Below, one piece after another: positions 8,704 to 18,439 of a stretch of DNA of 64,000 nucleotides; position 1 is the first letter of the stretch; each line of letters starts with the position of its first letter. The DNA comes from Nitrospira tepida (GTDB taxonomy: Bacteria > Nitrospirota > Nitrospiria > Nitrospirales > Nitrospiraceae), in the NCBI RefSeq assembly GCF_947241125.1, contig NZ_OX365700.1:1240001-1304000 (forward strand), read 5' to 3'. A model generated the notes under the pieces. It did not search any database. It was not told the DNA's origin and was given only the letters and a program-made list of their open reading frames with translations. The position numbers were made by a program, and so were the translations under genes.

Positions 8704-9286
8704 CCCTAAGGTGGTCCGTCCGTGTGCGGTGAATGTAATCAGGATAACCCTGGTGCTTACGTTCGTCGCGATTATAGCGGCCTGTGCTGGGGTGCGTTTT
8801 CCTAGCGACCCGCTCCTTGAGGCAGCCCGTGTTGGTAAGACAGCGAAAGTTAGGGCTCTTATCGAGGCAGGGGTTGATGTCAATACGAAAGGCGAGGATG
8901 GCGAGACGGCGTTGATGTGGGCCGTTGGTTGGGGCCAGTTGGAGACTGTGCGGGTGCTGCTGGAAAAGGGGGCCGATGTCAATGTTAAAGATAAGCACGG
9001 GTTCACAGCCCTGATGCTTGCTACCGATTCGCTCCCGACATCTGTAGCCATAACACAGGCTCTTCTTGATAAAGGAGCTGAGGTTAACGCTCGGTCTCAT
9101 TATGGAGATACAGCTTTGATGTTCGCTTCAGTGGCAAACTCTGTCGAGGTCGTGCGGCTCTTGCTGGAACATGGTGCCGATGTCAACGGGAGGACCGCCG
9201 ATGGAAAGACAGCTCTTAGCGGCGCGAGACATTTTGGCCATAAGCAGGTCATTGCCCTTCTTCAAGAATACGGAGCCAAGGACTAA
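8687..9286 (+). CDS. ankyrin-repeat lipoprotein
   Basis: About 199 residues. A hydrophobic N-terminus (residues 17-33) ends in a lipobox-like AIIAAC, so the protein is probably exported and lipid-anchored. The rest consists of about five ankyrin repeats, readable from the recurring GADVNxK / GxTALMxA pattern: DPLLEAARVGKTAKV, GETALMWAVGWGQL, GFTALMLATDSL, GDTALMFASVANS and GKTALSGARHFGHK. Ankyrin repeats mediate protein-protein contacts; the partner is unknown. The ATG at 8699 has a better-spaced AGGA and may be the true start rather than 8687. The gene lies 79 bases after the DUF5615 gene. Confidence 0.8.
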   Translation: MITTMLPKVVRPCAVNVIRITLVLTFVAIIAACAGVRFPSDPLLEAARVGKTAKVRALIEAGVDVNTKGEDGETALMWAVGWGQLETVRVLLEKGADVNVKDKHGFTALMLATDSLPTSVAITQALLDKGAEVNARSHYGDTALMFASVANSVEVVRLLLEHGADVNGRTADGKTALSGARHFGHKQVIALLQEYGAKD

Positions 9287-9597
9287 CTCATTCAACATGG
9301 TCGCGCTGGTAGGTGCTGCAGTCATCCGGCTGGACGGGATGGGTCCGGAGGGCGGCGATACCGCGAGAATAGGTCTATCGAACAGCCGCTCGGGCTGCCT
9401 CCGGCGACGGCATCGCGCCCCGGCGCGGCCTGAGAGAAGCCGGAGGCCAAGAGCACAGGCTCCAAAATGCGAGACCTTGGACCAATGCATGATGCTGCCG
9501 TCCGGAGCGGTCCACCCATGGTCGGCCGGAATTGTCGATGAGATGGGGAAACGTCACCCAATTTCAAAATTGCGGCCTGAATGGCAGTTCCCTGTGC
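9287..9597. other. 311-base intergenic region
   Basis: Between the ankyrin gene (plus) and the DUF1501 gene (minus), which converge here. A 9-bp inverted repeat GCCTCCGGC / GCCGGAGGC with about 33 bases between its arms (around 9398-9450) could act as a bidirectional terminator, though no T tract is present. No coding sequence is supported. Confidence 0.4.
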
Positions 9598-10809
9598 TTA
9601 TGAGCCCAGGCAATTGATGGGTGGAAAGGCTGAGCCGCCGAAGAGGTTGCTGCGCAAGCCCCACCAATCTTGGATGACGGTGTTGTAAAGGCTTCGGTAA
9701 TCCACCCTGTGCCTCAGGTCTCCCGCTTGCAAATCCGCGAGCGGCGGTTGTGATCCGTAGAGTCCGCCCTTGACGCGGCCGCCCATGAAGAAGTGCGGCG
9801 CCGCCGTCCCATGGTCCGTCCCCTGGCTGCCGTTCTCGGCGACACGCCGGCCGAACTCCGAATAGGTCATCACGAGCAGCCGGTCCCACAAGCCTTCCTG
9901 GAGCAGGCTGGCGCGAAAGGCGGTCAAAGCCTCGGCCAGCTCCTGAAGCAGTCGCTGGTGCTGGTTGAGCTGGCCTGCGTGGGTATCGAAACTGCCGTGC
10001 GTGACCTTGATGACCGCCGCCGGCACGCGGGCGCTCATGAGCGTCGCGGCGATCTCCAGTTGTTTGCCGATCCTGGTCGCGGGAAACGGTGCGGAAAACG
10101 GCGCCGCCTGCTTCAAGCGCCGCTCCAAATCTCCTGAGGCGCGAGCGATCTCCCGTTGGACTTCGAGGATATGGGCCAGGGCGCGATTGGTCGTGAGCCG
10201 GTCCACGGGCCGGACCAACTCCGCCTGCCGGAGAAACTGCGCTGGGTCCTGAAGCGTGACGATCCTGCTGTGCCCGCCGGCCAAGGGACCGGCCTCACCT
10301 CGGCCGAGCACGATGCCCTCCGCGGTGAAACTCTCCGGGAGCGGATGCCGGGCAAAGAGCCTCGCCAGCCAGCCTTCATCGAGGGTCTGCTCGCTGTCCG
10401 ATCCGGTCTCCCAGATTTCAATCGAACGGAAGTGCGACCGGTTCGGGCTGTCATAGCCCACGCCTGCGACCACGGCGAGTTCCTTAGCCTCCCAGAGCGG
10501 CATCAACGGTTCCAAGGCCGGATGCAATCCCAACTCCGGCGTGAGCTGTTTGACCTGCTCGCGCGGGATGGCGAGTCGCGGGCGGACTTGATAATAGCGT
10601 GGGTCTCCGTAGGGAATGACGGTATTCAGGCCGTCATTGCCGCCATGCAGTTCGAGCAACAGCAGGGTCCGTTGCCATGCCTCCCGGTTTGATCTGTCTG
10701 CGCCGTTGGCTGCGGCCCAGCTCCGCTGAAGCCAGGAAGGGGCGAGGAAGACCAAGGGAATCGCGCCCAAGGCTTTCAGAAATTCGCGTCGATTCATGCG
10801 GCGCCTCAT
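9598..10809 (-). CDS. DUF1501 protein with Tat signal
   Basis: A 403-residue protein. The N-terminus MRRRMNRREFLKALGAIPLVFL is a typical twin-arginine signal. The mature protein shows the DUF1501 features: LLLLELHGGNDGLNTVIPYGDPRYY, a metal-site-like SFDTHAGQLNQHQ, and MTYSEFGRRVAENGSQGTDHGTA. The fold is related to the alkaline phosphatase/sulfatase superfamily; the function is unknown. It is seven bases downstream of the DUF1800 gene. The two families are adjacent in many genomes, so a complex or shared substrate at the cell surface is likely. Confidence 0.88.
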   Translation of the reverse strand: MRRRMNRREFLKALGAIPLVFLAPSWLQRSWAAANGADRSNREAWQRTLLLLELHGGNDGLNTVIPYGDPRYYQVRPRLAIPREQVKQLTPELGLHPALEPLMPLWEAKELAVVAGVGYDSPNRSHFRSIEIWETGSDSEQTLDEGWLARLFARHPLPESFTAEGIVLGRGEAGPLAGGHSRIVTLQDPAQFLRQAELVRPVDRLTTNRALAHILEVQREIARASGDLERRLKQAAPFSAPFPATRIGKQLEIAATLMSARVPAAVIKVTHGSFDTHAGQLNQHQRLLQELAEALTAFRASLLQEGLWDRLLVMTYSEFGRRVAENGSQGTDHGTAAPHFFMGGRVKGGLYGSQPPLADLQAGDLRHRVDYRSLYNTVIQDWWGLRSNLFGGSAFPPINCLGS

Positions 10810-10816
10810 GTCACCT

Positions 10817-12157
10817 TCATTTCAACTGATAGGCCGGATCAAGCACCAACTGACGGACGACCTGTCGGCGGTCTTCTCCCGGATCAAGTAGTCGCACCGG
10901 TGGAATCGGGAGCAGCGTGACCTGAAGGATCTCCTCCGGCTCGGTGGCGAGCCAGTCGGCCATGCCGTTTCCATCACCCATATCCCCTCCCATGCCCATG
11001 CTCTCCCCATGCCTGTGCCCCACTTCATGCCCGCGAATGCTCTGTTGCAGCATGTGCCATCGGGCCGGGAGCGTCGCGGTGGTGATCCACCTGACGCCGC
11101 CGGGCCACCCTTTCACATTGGGCGGATCGAACAGGTCCTGCCCGAGGCGGCGTCCCGCCCGCACGAGCGAGATCTGGTCCGGGAGGGGAAGGTTGAAGAG
11201 CCGCATCGTGCCGACCAGCAACTCGACCGGAGATTTGATGAGGATGCCACGGTTCTCGCTCGCCCAGAACTGCGGCGTCGTCAGGAGGGCCTGGAGCAGC
11301 GTCTTGATACGGTAGTCGCTGCGACGGAAGAGGTCGGCGAGGCGTTCGGTCTCCTGTGGATCGGGCTGGTCGGACACGAACTCCTTCCAGAGCTTCTGCG
11401 TGAGGTGGACGGCAACATGAGACTGTTCCAAGGTCATGCGCAACACATCGTCGCCCATGAAGGGGCCGGTGCGGCCGAACAGGCGCTTGATCCCGTGATC
11501 GTGCCTCGCTTGATTCATGCGGAAAGTGCCGGTCCGCCGATCCACGTGCCAGCCGGTGAAACAGCGCGCCGCCTCCTTGATGTCCTGCTCGCTGTAGCGG
11601 CCCTCGCCGAGCGTAAACAACTCAAATAGCTCGCGCGCGAAATTTTCGTTGGGCCGGTCTTTCTGATTCTGCTGGGTGTCGAGGTACAGCAGCATGGCCG
11701 GGTCCTTGGCGACGGCCGACAGCAGTTCCCGAAAGGATCCCAGTGCCTGGGAGCGAAACAGCACGTTCTGCCGATAGAGAAACGGCGGCCATTTGACCTT
11801 TTGGAAGCTGGACGTGAAGTGGTTGTGCCAGAAGAGGGTCATCCGCTCGGTCAGTGGGGAGGGAGTGGCGAGCAGTTCCCGATACCACCAGGCCTTGAGT
11901 TCGAGGCTCTCTTCTTTTCGCTCTTCGCGAAAGGCTTTCTTTTCGGCCTGGCCCATCTGTTTGCGCTCGGCCGGCGCGGGCGGAAGCCGATTGATCCAAG
12001 CCGGGGATGCCGTCACGGCTCTGGTGGTCGCTTGGTCGAGTAGCTTGGCGACGGCCTGGTTCCGATCCCAGGCGCTCCATTGGCGGATCTCATCCGGCGT
12101 GCCACCGAATCCGGTTCGGGCCAACAGATGGCGGGCGTCCTCAAAGGTCATGGCCAT
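10817..12157 (-). CDS. DUF1800 protein
   Basis: A 446-residue DUF1800 member: DARHLLARTGFGGTPDEI at the start, ERMTLFWHNHFTSSFQKVKWP near residues 105-125, NENFARELFELFTLGEG, and PPNVKGWPGGVRWITTATLPARW near 340-362. Function is unknown; it is always linked with DUF1501 proteins, as here (gap of seven bases). A Met/Gly/His-rich insert near residues 385-400 could bind metal. No classic signal peptide is seen in the chosen frame, which is odd given the exported partner. It may be carried by the partner's Tat signal or stay inside the cell. Confidence 0.85.
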   Translation of the reverse strand: MAMTFEDARHLLARTGFGGTPDEIRQWSAWDRNQAVAKLLDQATTRAVTASPAWINRLPPAPAERKQMGQAEKKAFREERKEESLELKAWWYRELLATPSPLTERMTLFWHNHFTSSFQKVKWPPFLYRQNVLFRSQALGSFRELLSAVAKDPAMLLYLDTQQNQKDRPNENFARELFELFTLGEGRYSEQDIKEAARCFTGWHVDRRTGTFRMNQARHDHGIKRLFGRTGPFMGDDVLRMTLEQSHVAVHLTQKLWKEFVSDQPDPQETERLADLFRRSDYRIKTLLQALLTTPQFWASENRGILIKSPVELLVGTMRLFNLPLPDQISLVRAGRRLGQDLFDPPNVKGWPGGVRWITTATLPARWHMLQQSIRGHEVGHRHGESMGMGGDMGDGNGMADWLATEPEEILQVTLLPIPPVRLLDPGEDRRQVVRQLVLDPAYQLK

Positions 12158-12240
12158 GGAAAGCGATACGGCGGTTGGTCGAAGAGGTTCTTTTGGTCAC
12201 AAGGGCTGTGCGAGCAACCTTCGGTGACCGGCTCAAACGG

Positions 12241-13230
12241 TTAGCTGGACTGACGCAGCATCGCCTCGACGATCCGGTGCTCCGCCCAGTGACCGTCCTC
12301 TTCCGGATGCCGCCTTTGCACAAAGGCGCAATGGCCCCCGTGTCGGGTGGCGAGAACCCTGATTTGAGGATTCCCCCGCACCGCCTCCGTCTCGAAAATC
12401 GAGAAGGGCACGAAGGGGTCGTCGCAGGAGGTGATGATCAGGGTCGGCACACGAATGTTGGACGCCACGTGCCTGGCGCCGGCCCGATCGTAGTATTCCT
12501 CCGCGCTGGAAAAGCCGGCGTCCGGCGCCGTGTACAGGTGATCGAACTGCCGCAGCCGGGAGATGCGGGCGAGCGGGGCCGTGCTGTAGCGGCCGGGAAA
12601 CAGCTTGGCCTTGTGATGGATCCTGGCCTTCAGCCGGATGACGAAGTGCTGCTCATAGATCCAATTGGCGCGCCGCTCCAACGCTTGGACGCAGGCCTCC
12701 GGGTCGATCACCGGGCATACCCCGAATACCCCTCGAAGCGCCGGCATGGTCGTTCCCGCTTCGCCGGCCATCTTGAGCACCAGATTGCCTCCCATGGACC
12801 AGCCGACGGCCCAGAGCTGCTCCAGCCCGTCCTGCTCGGCGAGTTCCATAAGGACGGCACGGATGTCGCCGCTCAACGAACTGTTGTACAGCGTCGGGGT
12901 CAGGTGCTCGGTCTCGCAACAATTCCGCTGGTTCAGGCGAATGACGTTCATGCCAGCCCTATAGGCCTTGGCGGCAAACCCCTGCATATATTGGGATTCG
13001 CTGCACCCTTCGAGGCCGTGCAACAGGACCACGGTATGGGCGGTCGAGCGACGGGGCTGCCAATGGCAGAACCCGAGCACCTGACTGTCTTCCGCCACCC
13101 GAAAGAGACGGGGTTCGATCGGCAGGCCCCGGAGCAGCCCTCGCCTGGGAAAGAGACGCGGGAACAGCGTCATCGCGTGTCGGTTGCGGAGGAGAGGGTG
13201 GGGGGTGAACGACCACGCTTCGATACCCAT
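12241..13230 (-). CDS. YheT-family alpha/beta hydrolase
   Basis: A 329-residue alpha/beta hydrolase. HGLEGCSESQYMQGFA near residues 72-87 forms the oxyanion region. The nucleophile elbow GWSMGGNLVLKMAGEAG carries the Ser. VLATRHGGHCAFVQR near the C-terminus provides the catalytic His, and the DDPFVPF segment matches the acid loop. This layout is that of the YheT/EMB8 group, whose physiological substrates (esters) remain poorly defined. It lies 83 bases upstream of the DUF1800 gene on the same strand and could head that transcript. Confidence 0.85.
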   Translation of the reverse strand: MGIEAWSFTPHPLLRNRHAMTLFPRLFPRRGLLRGLPIEPRLFRVAEDSQVLGFCHWQPRRSTAHTVVLLHGLEGCSESQYMQGFAAKAYRAGMNVIRLNQRNCCETEHLTPTLYNSSLSGDIRAVLMELAEQDGLEQLWAVGWSMGGNLVLKMAGEAGTTMPALRGVFGVCPVIDPEACVQALERRANWIYEQHFVIRLKARIHHKAKLFPGRYSTAPLARISRLRQFDHLYTAPDAGFSSAEEYYDRAGARHVASNIRVPTLIITSCDDPFVPFSIFETEAVRGNPQIRVLATRHGGHCAFVQRRHPEEDGHWAEHRIVEAMLRQSS

Positions 13231-13417
13231 AGGGCTGTGTGTAGCCTAAGAGAGAACCGCCCCTCTTGCAAGCGGCCGCCGGAGGGGTGGTTAAGAGGGA
13301 AGGCCTGACTGCCGATAAGGGGGAGGATCAAGGGAGCGGTCCGTCCAGACAGGGAAACTGGACTGTGCCGCGGCCTCCCGGTGAACACATGCCGTTGCGA
13401 ACCCACCGCCATAGCCC

Positions 13418-16400
13418 ATGATGGTCGCCCCGCTGCCGGAAGACGAAGCACAGCGCCTGAAGGCGTTGAACCGGTACGAGATCCTCGATACCGAAGCCGA
13501 ACCGGCCTTTGATGATCTCGCACGGCTGGCCGCTCAGATCTGCGAGACGCCGATCGCGTTGATCAGCCTGGTCGATCCTTGCCGGCAGTGGTTCAAGGCG
13601 AAGACCGGCCTCTCCGCCTGCGAGACCTCCCGCGACATGGCCTTCTGCGCCCATGCCATCCTCCAGCGAGATCTGTTGATCGTGCCGGATGCGCTGGCGG
13701 ACGAGCGGTTTGCCGACAATCCGTTGGTCACGGGCGAGCCGAAGATCCGGTTTTACGCCGGAGCGCCTCTGGTGACGGAGGACGGCTATGCCCTGGGCAC
13801 CCTTTGCGTCATCGATCGGACGCCCAGACACCTGTCCGGCGAGCAGCGGGCGGCCATGGCGGCGTTGGGCCGGCAGGTGATGAGCCAAATGGAACTCCGC
13901 CTGCGGAATCGGGAATTGCGCCGTAGCGTCGCCGCCGAACGCGCAGCCCGGGCGGCGGAGGCGAGGTTGCGCTTTGCGATCGACCGCAGTCCTGAGGGTG
14001 TGGCGCTCCTGGATCGAGAGGGCCGCTTGACCTATCTCAACCACGCCTTTGCGGAGCTGTACGGGTTCGACGTGGCTCAATTGACGGGTCGATCCTGGCA
14101 GACGTTGTTTTCGCCGGCCTGGGTGGCCACCGTTGAACAGACCATTCTCCCGGTGCTCTGCCAACGCCGGACCTGGCAGGGCGAAGTCATGGGGGAGCGG
14201 AAGTCCCGAAAGGCCGTCGCGCTCGACTGTTCCCTGTCGCTCTTGTCCGAGGAGGATCAGGAGGTCTGGCTGCTTTGGACCTGTCAGGACATCACCGAGC
14301 GAAAGCACGCGCTCGAAGAGATGAAGCGGGCGCAGCAATCGCTGCTGGACCATCAGCGGAATCTGAACGAGGCGCAGCGGCTGGCGCATTTGGGCAGTTG
14401 GGAATGGGACATCGCGACGGGCGCTGAGCTGTGGTCGAACGAGCTCTATCGTATCTTCGGGTATGAGCCGGGAGCCATACAGCCGTGTTATGAAGTGTTC
14501 GTGGCGACACTGCACGAGGAGGATAGGGATCGTGTATTGGCGGCTGTCGACCGGGCGATTCACGAGGACGCGCCTTACGACCTAACCTGTCGCGTGAACC
14601 GGACGGACGGCGTCGTCCGCTTCATCCACTGCCAAGGAACCGTGATCCGCGATCGGGCCCGTAGGCCTCAGAAGATGGTCGGAACCGCGCAGGACGTCAC
14701 AGAGCGGGTGAATACCGAGGATGCCTTGCGGCGCCAGACCGCCCGCGTGAGCGCGATCTTTGACCACGCGGTCGATGGCATTCTCACGATCGACGAGCAG
14801 GGCCTGGTGGAATCGTTCAATCCGGCGGCTGAGGAGATCTTCGGATACGGCGCGAAGGACATCATAGGCGAGACCGTTGCGCGATTGCTGCCGGATCCCC
14901 ATCGGAGCCTGTGCGGCCGCTTGCTCGTGCAGTACTTGGCCGAACAGCCCCAAGGGCCGCCCGGCTGTCGGCGGGAGATCTTGGGTCGCAGGAGGAACGG
15001 CGCCGTGTTTTCGTTGGAAATCTCGATCAGCGAAATGATGATCGGGGGGTGCCGTTTGTGGACGGGGTTCGTGCGCGATATCACGGAGTGGAAACGCTCG
15101 GACGACGCGCTGCGGATCAGCGAGGCGCGGACGAGGCTCATCATCGATACCGCGCTCAACGCCGTCATCGGGATGGATGCGGCGGGTTACGTGATGGAAT
15201 GGAATCGGAAAGCCGAGTCGATGTTTGGGTGGGGGCGTGACGAGGCCTGCGGTAGGTTGCTGGCCGATCTGATCATCCCGCGGCGATTCCGGCAGGCCCA
15301 CATGGCCGGGCTGCGGCGATTCCTGGAGGCCGGTGAAACCAGGATGATGAACAGGCAGGTCGAGACGACGGCGCTGCGACGGGACGGAACCGAATTCCCC
15401 GTCGAGCTGGCGGTGACGTCGGCCGAGGTCGCGGGGCAGACCTGTTTTCACGCCTTTCTATCGGACATCACGGAGCGCAAGCGGATCGAGGAAGCGCTGC
15501 GGATGAGCGAGGAGCGGTTTCACCTGGCCGTGAAGGGATCGAGCGACGGGATCTGGGATTGGAACGTGGTGACCAACGAGTTCTACTACTCGCCCCGGTT
15601 CAAAGAACTCCTGGGTTACGCGGATCACGAAATGGCCTCCCGGTTCGACAGTTTCACGACGTATGCGCACTCCGACGACCGAGACCGGGTGTTGAGCGCC
15701 CTGTACGATCACCTCTACATGAAAACACCGTTCGATGTGGAGATCCGGCTGCTGAAAAAGCCGGGCGCCTACGGCTGGTTCCGGATCAGAGGGCAGGCCA
15801 TTTGGGATGAAGCCGGCAAGCCGGTGCGCATGGCTGGCTCGTTGACCGACATTCACAAGGCCAAGAGCGCCGAAGAGGATCTGGCCAAGGCGGCGGTGGA
15901 ATTGGAGGGGCAGAACTTGCTGCTTATGGAGGCACGGGACCAGGCCTTGGCCGCGACACAGGCCAAGAGCGATTTCTTGGCCGCCATGAGCCATGAAATT
16001 CGGACGCCCATGAACGCGATCGTCGGCATGGCTGATCTCCTGGCGGAGAGCCAGCTGACACAGGAGCAACAGGCCTATGTCCGGCGGCTCTCCCGCGCGG
16101 CAGCCGGCCTGCTGGATCTGATCAACGACGTCCTGGATCTGTCCAAAATCGAGTCAGGGTACTTGGAGTTGGAGAGCATCACCTTCGACCTGCCGGACCT
16201 GATCGAGACGACGGCCGACATGTTGGCCGTGCGCGCCCATGCCAAGGGGCTGGAGCTGGTGACCGATATCGACCCGGCGCTTCCGGCGAAGGTCTGCGGC
16301 GATCCGACCAGGCTCAGACAAATCCTGGTGAACCTGGTCGGCAACGCGATCAAATTCACGGAACGGGGTGAAGTGGTCATTCGGGCGAGGCGCGAGGCCG

Positions 16401-17539
16401 AATCCTCGGAGCCGGACCGGTTCCAGTTCAGCGTCACCGACACCGGCATTGGGATTGCCGAAGACAAGCTGCAGGCGATCTTTGAGCGGTTTACCCAGGC
16501 GGATTCCTCCACGACCCGTCGGTATGGGGGCACCGGCCTCGGGTTGGCGATCAGCAAGAAGCTGGCGGAATTGATGGGGGGGACCATTCGGGCCGAGAGC
16601 CTGGCCGGGCTGGGTGCTACGTTCCACGTCACGGTGCGGCTGCCGCCGGTGACCATGCCGGAATCTGAACCGGACGGGCGTCAGCCCGATCTGGCGGGAC
16701 GCCGCATCTTGGTGGTGGATGGCAACCACAGCGTGCGCCATGTCGTCCGGCAGGCGGTGACGCATCTGAACGGAGACGTCATCGAGGCGCCAGATGGGCC
16801 GACGGCCTTGGACGTCCTGCGCCGATCCCGCGAGACCGGCCAGCCGGTGCATCTGCTGATCGTCGACCGGCTGGTGGCCGCACCGTCCGGTCTTCCCTTG
16901 GCGGACGAGATGAGGGCCTCGCCGGAATTCATCGGCCTGCCGGCTATCCTGCTGGCCTCCTCCTGCGGGAGCGGAGAAGAGGCGCCAGCCGCGGCAGCCG
17001 GAATGTCAGCCTGTCTGAGCAAGCCGGTTCGCCGCCAGGCGCTGGTAAGCCTCATCCTGAGCCGGTTGGGATCGGCTTCAGGTACGGATTCTGAGTCGCC
17101 GCGGACGCGAGAGGAGCAGGTAACCCCGCCCGATCTTGTACCGCTTCGCATCCTGGTTGCCGAGGATCTGGAGGACAACCGGGAGGTGATCCGCCTGTTT
17201 CTCAAGGATCGGCCGTGGAGCTTGGACTTTGCCGAGAACGGCGTGGCGGCGGTGCAGCGGTTCAAGGCGGCGGCCTATGATCTGGTGTTCATGGACGTTC
17301 AGATGCCGGAGCTGGACGGCTACGATGCGACCAGGATGATGCGGGAGTGGGAACAGGTCCAGGGGCGCCCGCGCACCCCGATCGTGGCGCTGACCGCGAA
17401 TGCGCTTCGGGAGGAAGTCGAGAAGAGTCTTGCCGCCGGCTGCGACGCGCACATGACCAAACCCATCAAGAAGAAGACATTGCTCGCCGCGGTTGCCCGA
17501 TACGGGCTTCGTCTCGAGGACCAAGGAGCGCTTCCATGA
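13418..17539 (+). CDS. multi-PAS hybrid sensor histidine kinase
   Basis: A 1373-residue cytoplasmic hybrid kinase with no transmembrane segments. Order: GAF (about 20-165), five PAS modules (about 181-300, 320-435, 444-560, 568-690, 698-820), a short coiled coil, HisKA with phospho-acceptor His859 in SHEIRTPMN, HATPase (N box near 970, YGGTGLGLAIS near 1036), receiver 1 (about 1095-1210, Asp1150) and receiver 2 (about 1243-1365, Asp1293 in FMDVQMPELDGY). Receiver 1 reads VVDGNHS where a second acidic residue is normally found, so it may be impaired. The stop overlaps the next start (ATGA), and an HPt protein and a receiver follow, giving a full His-Asp-His-Asp relay. The signal is unknown; several PAS domains suggest redox or ligand sensing. 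Confidence 0.93.
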   Translation: MMVAPLPEDEAQRLKALNRYEILDTEAEPAFDDLARLAAQICETPIALISLVDPCRQWFKAKTGLSACETSRDMAFCAHAILQRDLLIVPDALADERFADNPLVTGEPKIRFYAGAPLVTEDGYALGTLCVIDRTPRHLSGEQRAAMAALGRQVMSQMELRLRNRELRRSVAAERAARAAEARLRFAIDRSPEGVALLDREGRLTYLNHAFAELYGFDVAQLTGRSWQTLFSPAWVATVEQTILPVLCQRRTWQGEVMGERKSRKAVALDCSLSLLSEEDQEVWLLWTCQDITERKHALEEMKRAQQSLLDHQRNLNEAQRLAHLGSWEWDIATGAELWSNELYRIFGYEPGAIQPCYEVFVATLHEEDRDRVLAAVDRAIHEDAPYDLTCRVNRTDGVVRFIHCQGTVIRDRARRPQKMVGTAQDVTERVNTEDALRRQTARVSAIFDHAVDGILTIDEQGLVESFNPAAEEIFGYGAKDIIGETVARLLPDPHRSLCGRLLVQYLAEQPQGPPGCRREILGRRRNGAVFSLEISISEMMIGGCRLWTGFVRDITEWKRSDDALRISEARTRLIIDTALNAVIGMDAAGYVMEWNRKAESMFGWGRDEACGRLLADLIIPRRFRQAHMAGLRRFLEAGETRMMNRQVETTALRRDGTEFPVELAVTSAEVAGQTCFHAFLSDITERKRIEEALRMSEERFHLAVKGSSDGIWDWNVVTNEFYYSPRFKELLGYADHEMASRFDSFTTYAHSDDRDRVLSALYDHLYMKTPFDVEIRLLKKPGAYGWFRIRGQAIWDEAGKPVRMAGSLTDIHKAKSAEEDLAKAAVELEGQNLLLMEARDQALAATQAKSDFLAAMSHEIRTPMNAIVGMADLLAESQLTQEQQAYVRRLSRAAAGLLDLINDVLDLSKIESGYLELESITFDLPDLIETTADMLAVRAHAKGLELVTDIDPALPAKVCGDPTRLRQILVNLVGNAIKFTERGEVVIRARREAESSEPDRFQFSVTDTGIGIAEDKLQAIFERFTQADSSTTRRYGGTGLGLAISKKLAELMGGTIRAESLAGLGATFHVTVRLPPVTMPESEPDGRQPDLAGRRILVVDGNHSVRHVVRQAVTHLNGDVIEAPDGPTALDVLRRSRETGQPVHLLIVDRLVAAPSGLPLADEMRASPEFIGLPAILLASSCGSGEEAPAAAAGMSACLSKPVRRQALVSLILSRLGSASGTDSESPRTREEQVTPPDLVPLRILVAEDLEDNREVIRLFLKDRPWSLDFAENGVAAVQRFKAAAYDLVFMDVQMPELDGYDATRMMREWEQVQGRPRTPIVALTANALREEVEKSLAAGCDAHMTKPIKKKTLLAAVARYGLRLEDQGALP

Positions 17540-17937
17540 ACCGAAACGAACCGGGGTGCGCAAGGGCCGACGAACCGGCGGGCGGGACAGCCCATGACTC
17601 GGCGGCCCGGCCGGCAGAGGGAGCGCAGACCGTCGTGCGCATCGACCGGGACTTTGCGCCGATGATCCCGAGATTCATGGACAACCGTCGCAAGGAGCTG
17701 ACCGCCATGCGTGAGGCGGCCGCGCGGGGCGAGTACGAAACCGTGAGCAAACTGGCTCACGGCATCAAGGGCGCGGGCGGAAGCTACGGATTCGACGAGT
17801 TGACGGCATCGGCTGCGGCTCTCGAGCAAGCGGCGAAGGCGGGCCATGGCGCGGCGGTCCTCGAGGGCCTGGCAGCGATTGAACGGTATCTGGCGACGAT
17901 CGATGTGCAATACGTAACGCCTGAGGAGAGCCGATGA
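17536..17937 (+). CDS. HPt phosphotransfer protein
   Basis: A 133-residue HPt-domain protein. The ATG at 17536 overlaps the kinase stop as ATGA; the longer open frame starting at 17347 is inside the kinase gene and is dismissed. The phospho-acceptor His75 lies in KLAHGIKGAGGSYGF, the standard HPt motif. The first 40 residues look disordered. It should shuttle phosphate from receiver 2 of the hybrid kinase to the stand-alone receiver encoded next (again ATGA overlap). The three are therefore one translationally coupled phosphorelay. Confidence 0.9.
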   Translation: MNRNEPGCARADEPAGGTAHDSAARPAEGAQTVVRIDRDFAPMIPRFMDNRRKELTAMREAAARGEYETVSKLAHGIKGAGGSYGFDELTASAAALEQAAKAGHGAAVLEGLAAIERYLATIDVQYVTPEESR

Positions 17938-18353
17938 CGACACCGGATACGCCGAGCCCGACGCCGGAGGAGGCCATCAGGCCGCTGTTGCTGATGGCGG
18001 AGGATGAGGAGGATACGGCGAGCCTGCTCCAGTTCCTGCTGGAGCGGGCCGGCTATGTGGTCCTGCATGCGAGAGATGGGATGGAAGCGCAGGGACTCGT
18101 GGATACGCACGATCATCTCGATCTGATTCTGCTCGACATCAACCTGCCCTTCATCAACGGGCTGGATGTGCTCACCCATATCAGGAGGAAGCCGGGGTGG
18201 GAGCGGGTCCCCGTGATTATGCTGACCGCAGACGGCTCCGAGCAGGACGTGCGACAGGCGCTCCGTGCCGGCGCCAACGATTATATCCTCAAGCCCTTCA
18301 ATCCCCGCGAATTGACCGTCCGCCTCGACCGGTTTCGCAAGTATCTTGTCTAA
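17934..18353 (+). CDS. single-domain response regulator
   Basis: A 139-residue receiver with no output domain. The acidic pocket is in LMAEDEEDT, the phospho-acceptor Asp in LILLDINLPFING, the Thr in VIMLTADGS and the Lys in ILKPFNPREL. It is the last gene of the kinase-HPt-receiver set and the likely terminal acceptor. With no output domain it must act by binding another protein (motility, enzyme or diguanylate cyclase); nothing here shows which. Confidence 0.9.
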   Translation: MTTPDTPSPTPEEAIRPLLLMAEDEEDTASLLQFLLERAGYVVLHARDGMEAQGLVDTHDHLDLILLDINLPFINGLDVLTHIRRKPGWERVPVIMLTADGSEQDVRQALRAGANDYILKPFNPRELTVRLDRFRKYLV

Positions 18354-18439
18354 TCATCAAGGCATCGGCAACCGTTTCTGATATGGATGCGTACCCGGGG
18401 ATTGGCTCCGTGGTCCGCGGCGGTGCCCGTCCCCGTCCG

